From positions 402,501 through 466,500 of the forward strand of contig NZ_CP029185.2 of NCBI RefSeq assembly GCF_003096015.2: 64,000 nucleotides of DNA, read 5' to 3'. A program made the position numbers and the translations under genes. This DNA is from Limnobaculum parvum. Lineage in GTDB: Bacteria; Pseudomonadota; Gammaproteobacteria; Enterobacterales; Enterobacteriaceae. Below are positions 10,737 to 19,752 of the stretch, in pieces (the stretch's first letter is position 1; each line of letters opens with the position of its first letter). The notes under the pieces are model-generated. The model was not told where the DNA came from. It worked only from the letters and a program-made list of their open reading frames with translations, and ran no database searches.

Positions 10737-12632
10737 TCAGGCGTGATATTCAATACAGAATGTACCTTTGCCTAATTGTTTAGCTTGATACATTGCTTGA
10801 TCAGCTAAAGATAATAATGTTTCCGGTTTAAGCAGATCGTCGTTTAAGGCGATTGCAATACCGATACTGGCACTAAGCCTGACAGGCATCTGATCAATGT
10901 GGGTAACTTCAGATAACCCCTGTAGTAGCCGTTGACTAATGGTTGACACAATGTGTTGAGGATTATCTGAATGACTGAACAAAATGGTGAATTCATCACC
11001 GGCGAGGCGGGCAGCCATATCGTTCTGTCGTACCGATTTACAGATAATGTCGGCGACAGTTTGTAAAACTTTATCCCCAAATTCATGACCATAACTATCA
11101 TTGATTTCTTTAAATCCATCTAAATCGAGGAAGAACAGCGCCAGCCATAGATGTTGATCGGGATCGAGCAGCATATTGTTTAATGTATCAATAAACGATC
11201 TGCGGTTTGGCAGATTGGTGAGCATATCGTGGGATGCTTCAAATATCAGGGTTTGCTGTAGCTGTTTAAGCTCGGTGATATCAAGAGAAAGGATATAGAA
11301 CTCGCCTTGTTCACGATCTCTGTTGGGGATCAGGGTAGTTTGAACATATTTCATGCCCTCTTTGGTCGACAATGTATTTTCAAACGAGACTTTTTGGCCT
11401 GAAATCACCTTCTCTATATAGCGTTGAGCTGCCCGAAAACTACTTTTACCAATAACGTCAGGCATATACATACCGATAATGTTTTTGGTCTGTAAACCGA
11501 ACCAGTCTTCATAGGTTTTATTGTTAAACGTGTAATGAAGCTGATGATTAACGCAACTGACTAAGGCAGGGACGTTATCTGTAATCTCTTTCAGACGTTC
11601 TTTTTCGATATTCAGTAAATTTTGGGTTTCAATTCGTTGTTCCACTTCCTCATTGACCAGATGCAACATTCTTTCCAGTTGTTCGGTGCGATCTTTTACT
11701 CTGGTTTCCAATTCATCTGTCAGTTTCTTGAGTTCATTTTCAATGGATACCTTGTCATTGATGTCCACGATGATGGAAATAAAGTGCTCAGGCATTCCCT
11801 GACTGTTTTTCACCATTGAAACGGTTAGTAACACCCAGAAGAGATGTTTTTGTTTAGTGATATAGCGTTTTTCGATGGTGTAAGTTTCTATTTTTCCATC
11901 TAACACTTCTTGCAGCAGCTCGAGGTCGGTATTCAGATCGTCAGGGTAAGTAATCTCCTGAAAGGTCTTGTTTAATAGCTCTGGTTCAGGATAACCCAAC
12001 AGTTCACAAAGTTTTGGGTTTACCCGTAGCCATTGGCCGGTTAGGGAGACATTAGCCATGCCAACCGCAGCCTGATTGAAGGTCTGGGCAAACATAGATT
12101 CAGTATTACTCAGACTATCTTCAACTTTACGGGTATAAGTGGTTTCTTCAAGACTGTGGAAATACTGTTCAACAATTTTGGCGAAATCACTCAATTTCCG
12201 TTCATCATCTTGATTGAATTTATGTTTTTTTGAATCGCTGATACACAGCGTTCCTAGGGGAATACCCTGACGAGAGTGAATTTGGCAGCCAGCATAAAAC
12301 ACCAGATGAGGCGCTTCAACGACAGGTTGAATATGACTGAAGCGAGGATCTTTACGCAGGTCGGGAACGACAAATACCGATCGTTGCATGATGGCGTGAC
12401 TGCATACTGAAATATCTCGCGAGGTTTCAGTCAGTGATAAACCGAAACATGATTTGAACCACTGCCTGTCGCTATCAATCAGAGTGACCAGTGCGATAGG
12501 CACATTAAAAAAATCCGCCGCTAAACGGGTCACTCGGTCTAACTGCTCTGAAGGCGGAGTATCCAGTATCTGAAGGGACTTTAGTATTTCAATTCGTTGC
12601 TTTTCAGTATTGGGTAGCCGGAGAGGAATCAT
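10737..12632 (-). CDS. GAF-PAS-PAS-GGDEF diguanylate cyclase
   Basis: A probable c-di-GMP synthase of about 631 residues with no membrane segment, so a cytosolic sensor. Order: GAF domain (about 15-160), PAS with PAC (about 178-300), coiled coil (about 300-345), second PAS (about 350-460), GGDEF domain (about 465-631). The active-site signature reads AGDEF (residues about 544-548), a variant still found in active cyclases. The RxxD inhibitory site (RQND) is kept five residues upstream, so product inhibition is likely. The ATG at 12632 is preferred over the GTG at 12638 because GAGA then lies about 8 bases upstream. The input signal is unknown; no partner gene is adjacent. Confidence 0.88.
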   Translation of the reverse strand: MIPLRLPNTEKQRIEILKSLQILDTPPSEQLDRVTRLAADFFNVPIALVTLIDSDRQWFKSCFGLSLTETSRDISVCSHAIMQRSVFVVPDLRKDPRFSHIQPVVEAPHLVFYAGCQIHSRQGIPLGTLCISDSKKHKFNQDDERKLSDFAKIVEQYFHSLEETTYTRKVEDSLSNTESMFAQTFNQAAVGMANVSLTGQWLRVNPKLCELLGYPEPELLNKTFQEITYPDDLNTDLELLQEVLDGKIETYTIEKRYITKQKHLFWVLLTVSMVKNSQGMPEHFISIIVDINDKVSIENELKKLTDELETRVKDRTEQLERMLHLVNEEVEQRIETQNLLNIEKERLKEITDNVPALVSCVNHQLHYTFNNKTYEDWFGLQTKNIIGMYMPDVIGKSSFRAAQRYIEKVISGQKVSFENTLSTKEGMKYVQTTLIPNRDREQGEFYILSLDITELKQLQQTLIFEASHDMLTNLPNRRSFIDTLNNMLLDPDQHLWLALFFLDLDGFKEINDSYGHEFGDKVLQTVADIICKSVRQNDMAARLAGDEFTILFSHSDNPQHIVSTISQRLLQGLSEVTHIDQMPVRLSASIGIAIALNDDLLKPETLLSLADQAMYQAKQLGKGTFCIEYHA

Positions 12633-12723
12633 CAGCACGTTCTCATTGTTATATATACCTTTAAAGTATAGACAATAATTTATGATTTACAGTCAAGCGA
12701 TTGAAATGATTCCTGTATTAATT

Positions 12724-13041
12724 TTAGGGAAGTATGACCTGTTTCAGCAGCATAAATATTAGCAAGCTGAGAATTACTGAAACCAACGTGTTACGAATAA
12801 ATAGTGCCAATAAAACAGAGATAACAGCACCAATAAAGTAAGGATTAAGTGGAAGCGCTCGAAATCCATGGTCGTCCAGAAAAATAATCGGTCCGCAAAT
12901 GGCGGTCAAAATTGCCGGTATCGAAAATCCCAACAGCTTCTTGATGGTTGGACTCAGTTTGATTGGCAAGCCGGGTTCTAAAAATAAGTAGCGATTGATA
13001 AATACAACCAATGCCGTAGTGAAAATAACCAACCAGATCAT
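12724..13041 (-). CDS. AzlD-family branched-chain amino acid exporter subunit
   Basis: A small membrane protein of 105 residues with four hydrophobic segments, the AzlD/YgaH family (E. coli YgaH 111). It pairs with the AzlC-type protein upstream, whose stop overlaps this start by 4 bases. YgaZH exports valine and related amino acids in E. coli; exact substrate here is inferred. Confidence 0.85.
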   Translation of the reverse strand: MIWLVIFTTALVVFINRYLFLEPGLPIKLSPTIKKLLGFSIPAILTAICGPIIFLDDHGFRALPLNPYFIGAVISVLLALFIRNTLVSVILSLLIFMLLKQVILP

Positions 13042-13754
13042 GCTTTATCTCCCATAACTAGCGAAGTGATTAATCCGGCAAGCATAGCCGTTACTCCAGA
13101 AATGATTAACGAACTGGGGACATGAAAATAACCCAGTACAATGGATAATATCAGTGCGGTAAATACACAAACGAGCGTTGGAATATTTTTAATTAACGGG
13201 GCTACAATCACAATAAAGGTTGCCGCAATGGAGAAATCTAATCCATAGCTGCTTAAGTTTTCTATCTGAGTGGCGGCTAACACGCCAGCCAGTGTGGACA
13301 GTAGCCAAAAAATATAGAAAAACAGCCCAACTCCAAGTGCATACCAGCGGTCGAACTCTGCGGTACTGCGTTTTCCAATCAGTGCAAATAGTTCATCGGT
13401 TAACAGAAAGCCTAATAGCAGACGCCATCTTAACGGTAATGGTGATATGCGATCTCGTAGGGTCAAACCGTAAAGTAGGTGCTGTGAAGAGATAAAGAAG
13501 GCTGAGACCATAATTGCCATGACGCCAGCACCGGCTTTTATCATTCCCATTGCCGCCAGTTGGGTGGCGCCCGCAAAGATGATGGCCGACATGCCAACAC
13601 CTTCTGTGGGCGTCATGCCGCTCTCAATAGCCATTGAGCCTGCCAGAATCCCCCAAGGTAATACCGCCAGACTTAGTGGTAATATCGCAATACAACCCTT
13701 TATAAAGCTGCGCCACCCCGTTTGATGCCTATTTTCTGATATTAACTCGCTCAT
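13038..13754 (-). CDS. AzlC-family branched-chain amino acid exporter
   Basis: Large subunit of a two-part exporter, 238 residues (E. coli YgaZ 245). The N-terminal LPWGILAGSMAIESGMT and the segment IIFAGATQLAAMGMI (about 59-73) are typical of AzlC/YgaZ permeases. About six to seven membrane helices follow. It forms a two-gene operon with the AzlD-like gene, joined by a 4-base overlap. No dedicated regulator is beside it. Whether it is the orthologue of ygaZ or another AzlC paralogue cannot be told without a tree. Confidence 0.88.
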   Translation of the reverse strand: MSELISENRHQTGWRSFIKGCIAILPLSLAVLPWGILAGSMAIESGMTPTEGVGMSAIIFAGATQLAAMGMIKAGAGVMAIMVSAFFISSQHLLYGLTLRDRISPLPLRWRLLLGFLLTDELFALIGKRSTAEFDRWYALGVGLFFYIFWLLSTLAGVLAATQIENLSSYGLDFSIAATFIVIVAPLIKNIPTLVCVFTALILSIVLGYFHVPSSLIISGVTAMLAGLITSLVMGDKA

Positions 13755-14015
13755 GATGCTACTGATTACCCGTAAACTTCACTGATTTGTGTGTTGTTTT
13801 TATACCACAAACTCGAGATGACAATGATTCTATAAGCTATTTCTGATGGATATATTGGTTTTCTGATTATTACTGTTGACTATAAATCAATTATCTTGTG
13901 AATTTATTGCGATTTTTTTGATGAATAAAACAGGTACACTATCCCTATTCAATAGGGTACCCATCAGACCGTTCTCGATAGGTGCAACATCACATTAATT
14001 AAGCGAAACGAAATT

Positions 14016-14597
14016 ATGAGTAAGATTCTGATTATCAATGCAATGAAAAAATTCGCACACTCTAACGGTGAGCTGAACTTAACTCTGCATCATGCCGCTG
14101 CGGATTTTTTACGCCAGGCCGGACATGAGGTAAAAGAGAGCATTATCGATCACGGCTATGTTGTGGAAGATGAGATCGAGAAATACCTTTGGGCTGATAC
14201 GGTGATTTACCAGCAGCCAGGCTGGTGGATGGGTACTCCATGGATTCTTAAAAAATACATTGATGACGTGTTTACCGAAGGTCATGGTCGTCTGTATGCC
14301 AGTGATGGTCGTTCTCGTTCAGACGCTTCGAAAAAGTATGGTTCAGGCGGTTTGATTCAGGGGAAAACTTATATGCTGTCGGTCACCTGGAATGCGCCAC
14401 AGGAAGCGTTTGACGACCCGTCACAATTTTTTGAAGGTGCTGGAGTTGATGGTGTCTACCTGCCGTTCCACAAAGCGAACCAGTTTTTAGGCATGAAACC
14501 TCTCCCTACATTCTTATGTGTAGATGTGATGAAGCAGCCTGATGTAGAGAACAACCTTACGCGCTTACGTGAACATTTGGCTGCTGTTTTTGCCTAA
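14016..14597 (+). CDS. mdaB: NADPH:quinone oxidoreductase MdaB
   Basis: A soluble FAD-containing quinone reductase of the flavodoxin-like fold, 193 residues, the same length as E. coli MdaB (modulator of drug activity B). It reduces quinones by two electrons and so avoids semiquinone radicals. The recognisable conserved run is PGWWMGTPWILKKYIDDVFT (about 69-88), followed by GHGRLYASDGR and the C-terminal VYLPFHKANQFLGM. It is a single gene with its own terminator, preceded by the divergent azlC-like gene 261 bases away. Confidence 0.95.
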   Translation: MSKILIINAMKKFAHSNGELNLTLHHAAADFLRQAGHEVKESIIDHGYVVEDEIEKYLWADTVIYQQPGWWMGTPWILKKYIDDVFTEGHGRLYASDGRSRSDASKKYGSGGLIQGKTYMLSVTWNAPQEAFDDPSQFFEGAGVDGVYLPFHKANQFLGMKPLPTFLCVDVMKQPDVENNLTRLREHLAAVFA

Positions 14598-14616
14598 TTT
14601 TGCAGGGTTGTCTACA

Positions 14617-14646
14617 AAACGGTCATCAAAAGTGACCGTTTTTTTA
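14617..14646 (+). terminator. mdaB terminator
   Basis: Stem AAACGGTCA/TGACCGTTT followed by a run of seven T, 20 bases after the mdaB stop codon. Confidence 0.9.
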
Positions 14647-14738
14647 TATCGGGGGTAATATGACCACAGGGTAACTAATCATGCGGCGATTCCCTATCTT
14701 ACTGATGTTGGCCGTGGAGCTCTGATGTTATCTAAATT

Positions 14739-14762
14739 TCAGTTAGTCAGTTAGTCAGTTAG
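14739..14762. repeat. Three tandem copies of an 8-bp repeat
   Basis: TCAGTTAG is repeated three times without a gap between mdaB and rbn, about 80 bases before the rbn start codon. It could be a variable-number tract; its position is plausible for affecting rbn promoter spacing, but no promoter can be assigned with confidence. Confidence 0.85.
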
Positions 14763-14842
14763 ATAGCTTGAACAGTTACTCGAAAGCCTGACTGAAACGT
14801 GAGGGCAGTGGAATTAACCATTTGATTCAGAAATAACTTATT

Positions 14843-15757
14843 ATGGAATTGATTTTTCTAGGTACTGGTGCCGGAACACCAAGTAAAGAACGAAATGTGA
14901 GCAGCCTAGTACTGAATCTGCTTAGTGAACGGAATAGCTTTTGGATGTTTGATTGTGGGGAAGGAACTCAGCATCAGGTTTTGCATTCTTCAATAAGACT
15001 TGGGCGTCTGGAAAAGATCTTTATCACTCATTTACATGGGGATCATATCTTTGGTCTGCCTGGATTACTCAGTAGTCGCTCAATGGCTGGTTCTCAGGAT
15101 CCACTGGCGCTGTATGGCCCGCCGGGCATTAAAGCGTTTGTTGAGACTGCACTGAACCTCAGTGGTTCTTATCTGACCTACCCACTGGAGATTATAGAAA
15201 TTCAACCGGGTAAGGTGGTGGAAGACCAACAGTTTTGCGTCACTGCATTGCCGTTGGTACATGGGATAGAAAGCTTTGGCTATCGAATTGTAGAAACCGA
15301 TAAACCGGGGACTTTGGATGCTTCTCGTTTATTGGCCGAAGGGATACCTGCGGGCCCAATTTTTCAGCGCTTGAAAGCCGGTGAACTGGTTTCATTGGAT
15401 GATGGCCGAGTGGTTAACGGTCATGATTATCTTGGCCCAGCTCAGAAAGGGCGATCGTTAGCAATATTTGGCGATACTTCCCCCTCTGAAACATCATTAG
15501 TGCTGGCTAAAAATGTTGATGTGATGGTTCATGAAACCACACTGGAAGCATCAATGGCCGAGCAGGCCAATAGCCGGGGGCATTCTACAACTCAACAGAC
15601 GGCGGAGTTGGCTAAGGCTGCGGGAGCCAAACGTTTAATCATTACTCATTTTAGTGCGCGTTATGATTCAGAAGAGAGTGTTCGCTTGCTGGCCGAGTGT
15701 CAGGAAATATTCCCACAAACTGAGATGGCTTGTGATTTAGCTGTATTCACACTTTAG
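14843..15757 (+). CDS. rbn: Ribonuclease BN/Z
   Basis: A zinc-dependent metallo-beta-lactamase-fold nuclease that matures tRNA 3' ends, 304 residues (E. coli Rbn/ElaC 305). The metal-binding motif THLHGDH lies at residues 62-68 and is followed by IFGLPGLLSSR. Further ligands are visible in LVHGIESFGY, FGDTSPSE and the C-terminal ITHFSARY. In enterobacteria the encoded CCA end of most tRNAs makes its exonuclease activity the more likely role. It appears monocistronic. Confidence 0.95.
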   Translation: MELIFLGTGAGTPSKERNVSSLVLNLLSERNSFWMFDCGEGTQHQVLHSSIRLGRLEKIFITHLHGDHIFGLPGLLSSRSMAGSQDPLALYGPPGIKAFVETALNLSGSYLTYPLEIIEIQPGKVVEDQQFCVTALPLVHGIESFGYRIVETDKPGTLDASRLLAEGIPAGPIFQRLKAGELVSLDDGRVVNGHDYLGPAQKGRSLAIFGDTSPSETSLVLAKNVDVMVHETTLEASMAEQANSRGHSTTQQTAELAKAAGAKRLIITHFSARYDSEESVRLLAECQEIFPQTEMACDLAVFTL

Positions 15758-16097
15758 TTAGCTTATTCAGGTATCTGTTATGCAGATACCCTGATGGTGT
15801 TCACCCGTAAAATATTCGTTCGCTGTTATTATTTATGACCAGCTAATGTAGATGATAATATTAGTAAGAATTCTTATTCCTCTAGATTAAAGAGTGTTTT
15901 TGATTTCTGTAATTAACTGTGATAAATGTAATGTGTCTCCAATTCGTTATTTGTAATTATTATTTAATATACCTGTTTGGTAAAATAATGCTCAGATTAA
16001 CAATTTTATAAAAATAATGTTTTTTATGGTTTTGGATAGGTGAAAATATTTTATTAGTTGGTAATATTCTGCATTCTAATATAAATCAGAGAATGTT
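15758..16097. other. Intergenic region after rbn
   Basis: A hairpin AGGTATCTG-ttatg-CAGATACC is at 15769-15790, 12 bases after the rbn stop, but it has no clear T tract. The remainder is AT-rich and should contain the promoter of the following acetyltransferase gene. No ORF or repeat was recognised. Confidence 0.45.
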
Positions 16098-16592
16098 ATG
16101 TACAGTAAATTGATTGTTTCATTAGCTGAGCACCCTCAGTACTTTGATGATGTAATGGAGTGGTGCTATCGGGAGTTTTGGGAAGGGCCAAAAACCGATA
16201 ATTTTGAGCTTAAAGAGTTTTTGAGTGAACATCTCAAGAAGAATAGGATTCCCTGTTCTTTAGTTGCCCTGTGTGATGGTAGACCTGTAGGCTCAGTGCA
16301 CCTGATGGAAAGAGAGCATGATATTAATCCCTTTTTTCCCTGCCTAGGTGGCCTCTATGTTTTACCCGGATACCGAAAGCTTGGTTTTGGTTCTATGCTG
16401 ATTGAAAATGCGTTAGAGCGAGCACGAATAAATGGTTTTCCGAATGTCTATTTGGCGGCAGACGAGAGTATTACCTATTATGTTTCTCGGGGTTGGACAG
16501 TGATTGCACCAGACGAGCAAAGTGAACTTTATATTATCTCAAGGCCAAGTCGGATGTCTTTTTTTTCTGTGAATACCAATATGCTACATTAA
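16098..16592 (+). CDS. GNAT family N-acetyltransferase
   Basis: 164 residues with the acetyl-CoA binding core of the GNAT fold. Motif A is read as LYVLPGYRKLGFGSMLIENAL (positions about 91-111), where R/G-x-x-G-x-G is represented by RKLGFGS. Motif B follows with NVYLAAD and YYVSRGW. The acceptor substrate cannot be predicted: the N-terminal EHPQYFDDVMEWCYREFW is of a type common in uncharacterised enterobacterial GNATs. It stands alone between rbn and kdgR. Confidence 0.8.
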   Translation: MYSKLIVSLAEHPQYFDDVMEWCYREFWEGPKTDNFELKEFLSEHLKKNRIPCSLVALCDGRPVGSVHLMEREHDINPFFPCLGGLYVLPGYRKLGFGSMLIENALERARINGFPNVYLAADESITYYVSRGWTVIAPDEQSELYIISRPSRMSFFSVNTNMLH

Positions 16593-16909
16593 TATATTTA
16601 AGTAGTGATTACATATTAATCTTTTTGCCTCATTCTAACGATATGGCTACTTTATTAGTTACCTTATTTTTTGGATATTCGTGTTGTTAATAATATCAGC
16701 GTGGAACTATTTTTCCGATAAAACTCTCTTGATTAAAAAATAGAGGCTATAAGAATTAAGATGACTTCTAATTATATTTAATTAACACCATGCGGGTGTA
16801 TCACACAGATTGATATCATCATTGATTGCCATTTTTCAGCCTTTAACATTATAATAAAAACACTGTTCCAATTTTTCTGAAACGAATACCAGCATGAGGT
16901 GGCAACCAA
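16593..16909. other. Intergenic region before kdgR
   Basis: About 317 AT-rich bases. The only element I can defend is the Shine-Dalgarno sequence GAGGTG just before the kdgR start. A terminator for the preceding acetyltransferase gene is not obvious. Confidence 0.4.
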
Positions 16910-17701
16910 ATGGCCGCGGATGATTTAGATAAACAACCAGATTCAGTCTCATCAGTATTGAAAGTTTTTGGCATATTGAATGCGTTAGGCGAAGAACATG
17001 AGATGGGAATCTCCGAGCTGGCTCAACAGGTAATGATGTCGAAAAGTACGGTATATCGTTTCCTGCAAACGATGAAGACATTAGGTTATGTGACGCAAGA
17101 AGGGGAATCGGATAAATACTCTCTTACACTGAAGCTATTCGAATTAGGTTCAAAGTCATTACAGCATGTTGATTTAATTCGCTATGCCAATATTCAAATG
17201 CGTGAAATATCCAAACAAACTAAAGAGGCTATTCATCTAGGGGCGCTGGATGATGATGCCATTATTTACATTCATAAAATTGATTCGCTGTATAACCTGA
17301 GAATGTACTCGCGCATTGGACGCCGTAACCCAATCCATACTACAGCAATTGGTAAAGTCTTGATGGCATGGAGCGATCCACTGGAAGTTCAGGAAACGTT
17401 AAGCAAGACTACCTTTACTCGCAGTACAGATAATACCATTCTGTGTTCTGAAGATTTTGTTTCGGTGTTAGAGCAGGCCAAAGAACAAGGCTTTGCGGAA
17501 GATATTGAAGAACAAGAAGAAGGACTACGTTGTATCGCGGTACCCGTATTCGATCGTTTCGGTATTGTCACCGTTGGTTTAAGTATTTCATTACCGACTA
17601 TCCGTTTTTCTGAAGAGAACAAGCCTCAAATTATTAAGATGTTGCATGATGCGGCTCGTAATATCTCTTCGCAGATGGGCTATCACGACTATCCGTTTTA
17701 A
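16910..17701 (+). CDS. kdgR: IclR-family repressor KdgR
   Basis: A transcriptional repressor of 263 residues, equal to E. coli KdgR, which controls 2-keto-3-deoxygluconate and pectin/uronate catabolism genes. The N-terminal winged helix-turn-helix (about 20-85) contains MMSKSTVYRFLQTMKTLGYV, nearly identical to E. coli. The IclR effector domain fills the rest, with EEQEEGLRCIAVPVFDRFG and the C-terminal SQMGYHDYPF highly conserved. No kdg, pectinase or uronate gene lies in this window except possibly the dehydrogenase downstream. Confidence 0.95.
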   Translation: MAADDLDKQPDSVSSVLKVFGILNALGEEHEMGISELAQQVMMSKSTVYRFLQTMKTLGYVTQEGESDKYSLTLKLFELGSKSLQHVDLIRYANIQMREISKQTKEAIHLGALDDDAIIYIHKIDSLYNLRMYSRIGRRNPIHTTAIGKVLMAWSDPLEVQETLSKTTFTRSTDNTILCSEDFVSVLEQAKEQGFAEDIEEQEEGLRCIAVPVFDRFGIVTVGLSISLPTIRFSEENKPQIIKMLHDAARNISSQMGYHDYPF

Positions 17702-17712
17702 GTTCTAGCAGC

Positions 17713-17734
17713 AAGGGGACTGAGTCCCCTTTTG
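17713..17734 (+). terminator. kdgR terminator
   Basis: Stem AAGGGGAC-tga-GTCCCCTT followed by TTT, 12 bases beyond the kdgR stop codon. Confidence 0.85.
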
Positions 17735-17917
17735 TTGTCATCAACGATGCATGATTCCGTGAAATATTATCCACGTTCAAACGTATTAATTACGTGACGC
17801 AACAAAATTCAGACGTCAGACAACGTTTTTTGTCGGATATACGTGTACATTTCAATCAGATTTTTGGCTAAATAGCTTTATATCAATCGAATATTACTCT
17901 TTGACAGGATTCGGTTT

Positions 17918-18877
17918 ATGAAATTGAAATGTGCAATTATTGATGATTTTCAGAATGTCGCTTTATCTATGGCTGACTGGTCTCAGTTACGGGATCGGGT
18001 AGACGTATTTTCACTCTCTCAACATATTTCCGGTGAGCAGGAACTGGCAGACAGAATTGGTGATTGTGAAATTGTCATCATCATGCGGGAACGCACACCA
18101 TTTACTGAGTCGTTATTGGCTAAATTGCCTAAACTTAAACTGTTGATTACTTCTGGCATGCGTAATGCTGCTATTGATGTGAAAGCAGCGATGGCTCAGG
18201 GAGTCACAGTTTGCGGAACACCAAGCGGTTCAGAACCCCCGATGGAACTAACTTGGGCGCTGATTTTAGGGCTAGCCCGCCATATTGTGCCGGAGAATAA
18301 TGCATTGCGCCAAAATGGAGTATGGCAGAGTACCGTGGGGGTAACTCTCAGCGGTAAACGCCTTGGGCTGTTGGGATTAGGCAAAATTGGTGGGCGGGTT
18401 GCTCAGGTTGCTAAAACATTTGGCATGGAGGTCTCAGCCTGGAGTCCGAATTTGACGGCTGAGCGAGCAAGTGAAGTTGGGGTTGAATTGGCGCCATCAA
18501 AAGAGGCTCTGCTAGAGAGTAGCGATTTTGTTTCCATTCATCTGGTTCTGGGTGAACGCTCCCGAGGATTAATCGGTGAAGCTGAGTTGAACAGAATGAA
18601 GTCAAAGGCATTTCTAATTAATACCTCTCGGGCTGCAATTGTCGATCAGGCCGCGCTCATTGATGCTTTGAGTCATCAGCGTATTGCTGGCGCTGGACTG
18701 GACGTGTTTGAAATAGAACCATTACCAGAAAGTGATATTCTGCGTACTTTACCCAATGTATTAGCAACGCCACATTTAGGATATGTTTCTGACAGCAACT
18801 ATCAGGGGTATTTTCAGGGGGCAGTTGAAGATATCCTTGCTTATCTTGCAAAAAAACCGATTCGCCAGTTAAGTTGA
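17918..18877 (+). CDS. D-2-hydroxyacid dehydrogenase family protein
   Basis: An NAD(P)-dependent oxidoreductase of 319 residues. The Rossmann motif GLLGLGKIGGRV is at about 149-160. The catalytic triad of the family can be placed at Arg in NTSRAAIVD (about 239), Glu in FEIEPLP (about 268) and His in TPHLGY (about 288). The N-terminal catalytic half contains IIMRERTPFTESLL, a signature of an uncharacterised D-3-phosphoglycerate dehydrogenase-like subgroup. Its true substrate is unknown. It follows kdgR on the same strand but beyond a terminator, so it is a separate unit. AGGA precedes the ATG by 8 bases. Confidence 0.85.
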   Translation: MKLKCAIIDDFQNVALSMADWSQLRDRVDVFSLSQHISGEQELADRIGDCEIVIIMRERTPFTESLLAKLPKLKLLITSGMRNAAIDVKAAMAQGVTVCGTPSGSEPPMELTWALILGLARHIVPENNALRQNGVWQSTVGVTLSGKRLGLLGLGKIGGRVAQVAKTFGMEVSAWSPNLTAERASEVGVELAPSKEALLESSDFVSIHLVLGERSRGLIGEAELNRMKSKAFLINTSRAAIVDQAALIDALSHQRIAGAGLDVFEIEPLPESDILRTLPNVLATPHLGYVSDSNYQGYFQGAVEDILAYLAKKPIRQLS

Positions 18878-18904
18878 ATTTATTTGATGTTTATTTCTAA
18901 AAAT

Positions 18905-18935
18905 ATGCCTCACCGTTTATTGTGAGGCATCTATT
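18905..18935 (+). terminator. Terminator after the dehydrogenase gene
   Basis: Stem ATGCCTCAC (18905-18913) with GTGAGGCAT (18922-18930), then ctattt. It is about 28 bases after the stop codon. Confidence 0.75.
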
Positions 18936-19141
18936 TAAAATGGTTATATATCCTATTAATTATATTTTGCAACGCGTTAAATTAAGGGTGTGGTTTCAAG
19001 TAAAATATCTTACTTTTAAATAGTTAGCCTAAGTCAAAGAAAGGGTAATCTCTATTGCTCGCTGATAGATGAAACATTTGTTACTAGTGTATACTCCAAG
19101 TTAATAATTTTCTATTTAGGTTATATAGAGTCGGGGACCAA

Positions 19142-19459
19142 ATGATAAATAATAATAAGACGGGCGAAAAAGTGACAAAGGGTGCAATGATTACTGAGGA
19201 AATATTGGACACTTTAATAGAACAATGTGCTGCAAGATATGCGATGGTCAAAGAAAAAGTTTCTCTTAGCGGTGATATTAGCGATGAGACTCTGCGTCTG
19301 ATTGGGCCAACAACCAATGATATTGCGGAAATTTGCGTGATTAATGTCTATCAGGCTCGTTATTATCTGTTGAAGTTAATGGAAGAAGGGCGAGTATTAA
19401 AAACCGGCGTGAAAAAGGGTTACCCATTGCACTGGTGGTTGATTGGTGCTGAAAAATAA
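19142..19459 (+). CDS. FaeA/PapI-like winged-helix regulator
   Basis: 105 residues. The C-terminal half contains DIAEICVINVYQARYYLLKL, then MEEGRVLKTGVKKGYPLHWW. This matches the winged-helix pattern of FaeA/PapI-type fimbrial regulators (TAEIAEAL...DYQARYYLLLLEKEG in FaeA, recalled from memory). PapI and FaeA are about 75-90 residues and work with Lrp in phase-variable pilus control; here about 40 extra N-terminal residues are present. No fimbrial gene is in the window, so it is an orphan regulator with unknown targets. A GGGG ribosome-binding site is 6 bases before the start. Confidence 0.7.
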   Translation: MINNNKTGEKVTKGAMITEEILDTLIEQCAARYAMVKEKVSLSGDISDETLRLIGPTTNDIAEICVINVYQARYYLLKLMEEGRVLKTGVKKGYPLHWWLIGAEK

Positions 19460-19752
19460 TTTTTATATTATGTGATGTTATCTTTAAAGAGATTAACATC
19501 AGGAATGAGTTAATAACTCGAAGATAGCAGATTAGCGTTTTCTGTTATTAAAAAGTGTATCTTTTAAATACCAATTCATACTTCTCTCATTTTTCTTCTT
19601 ATCGGTTAGTTATTTTTTTCTTGTATTTCCGTTAACGTTAGCAATGAATCAATTTCACTGTTCTGCATTTTTGTAGTGGTGGAGATAATTCATTTCTATC
19701 TGGCTATAATCAGTTATTATCAATAAATATCCGCCAGAAAAGGATGACATTG

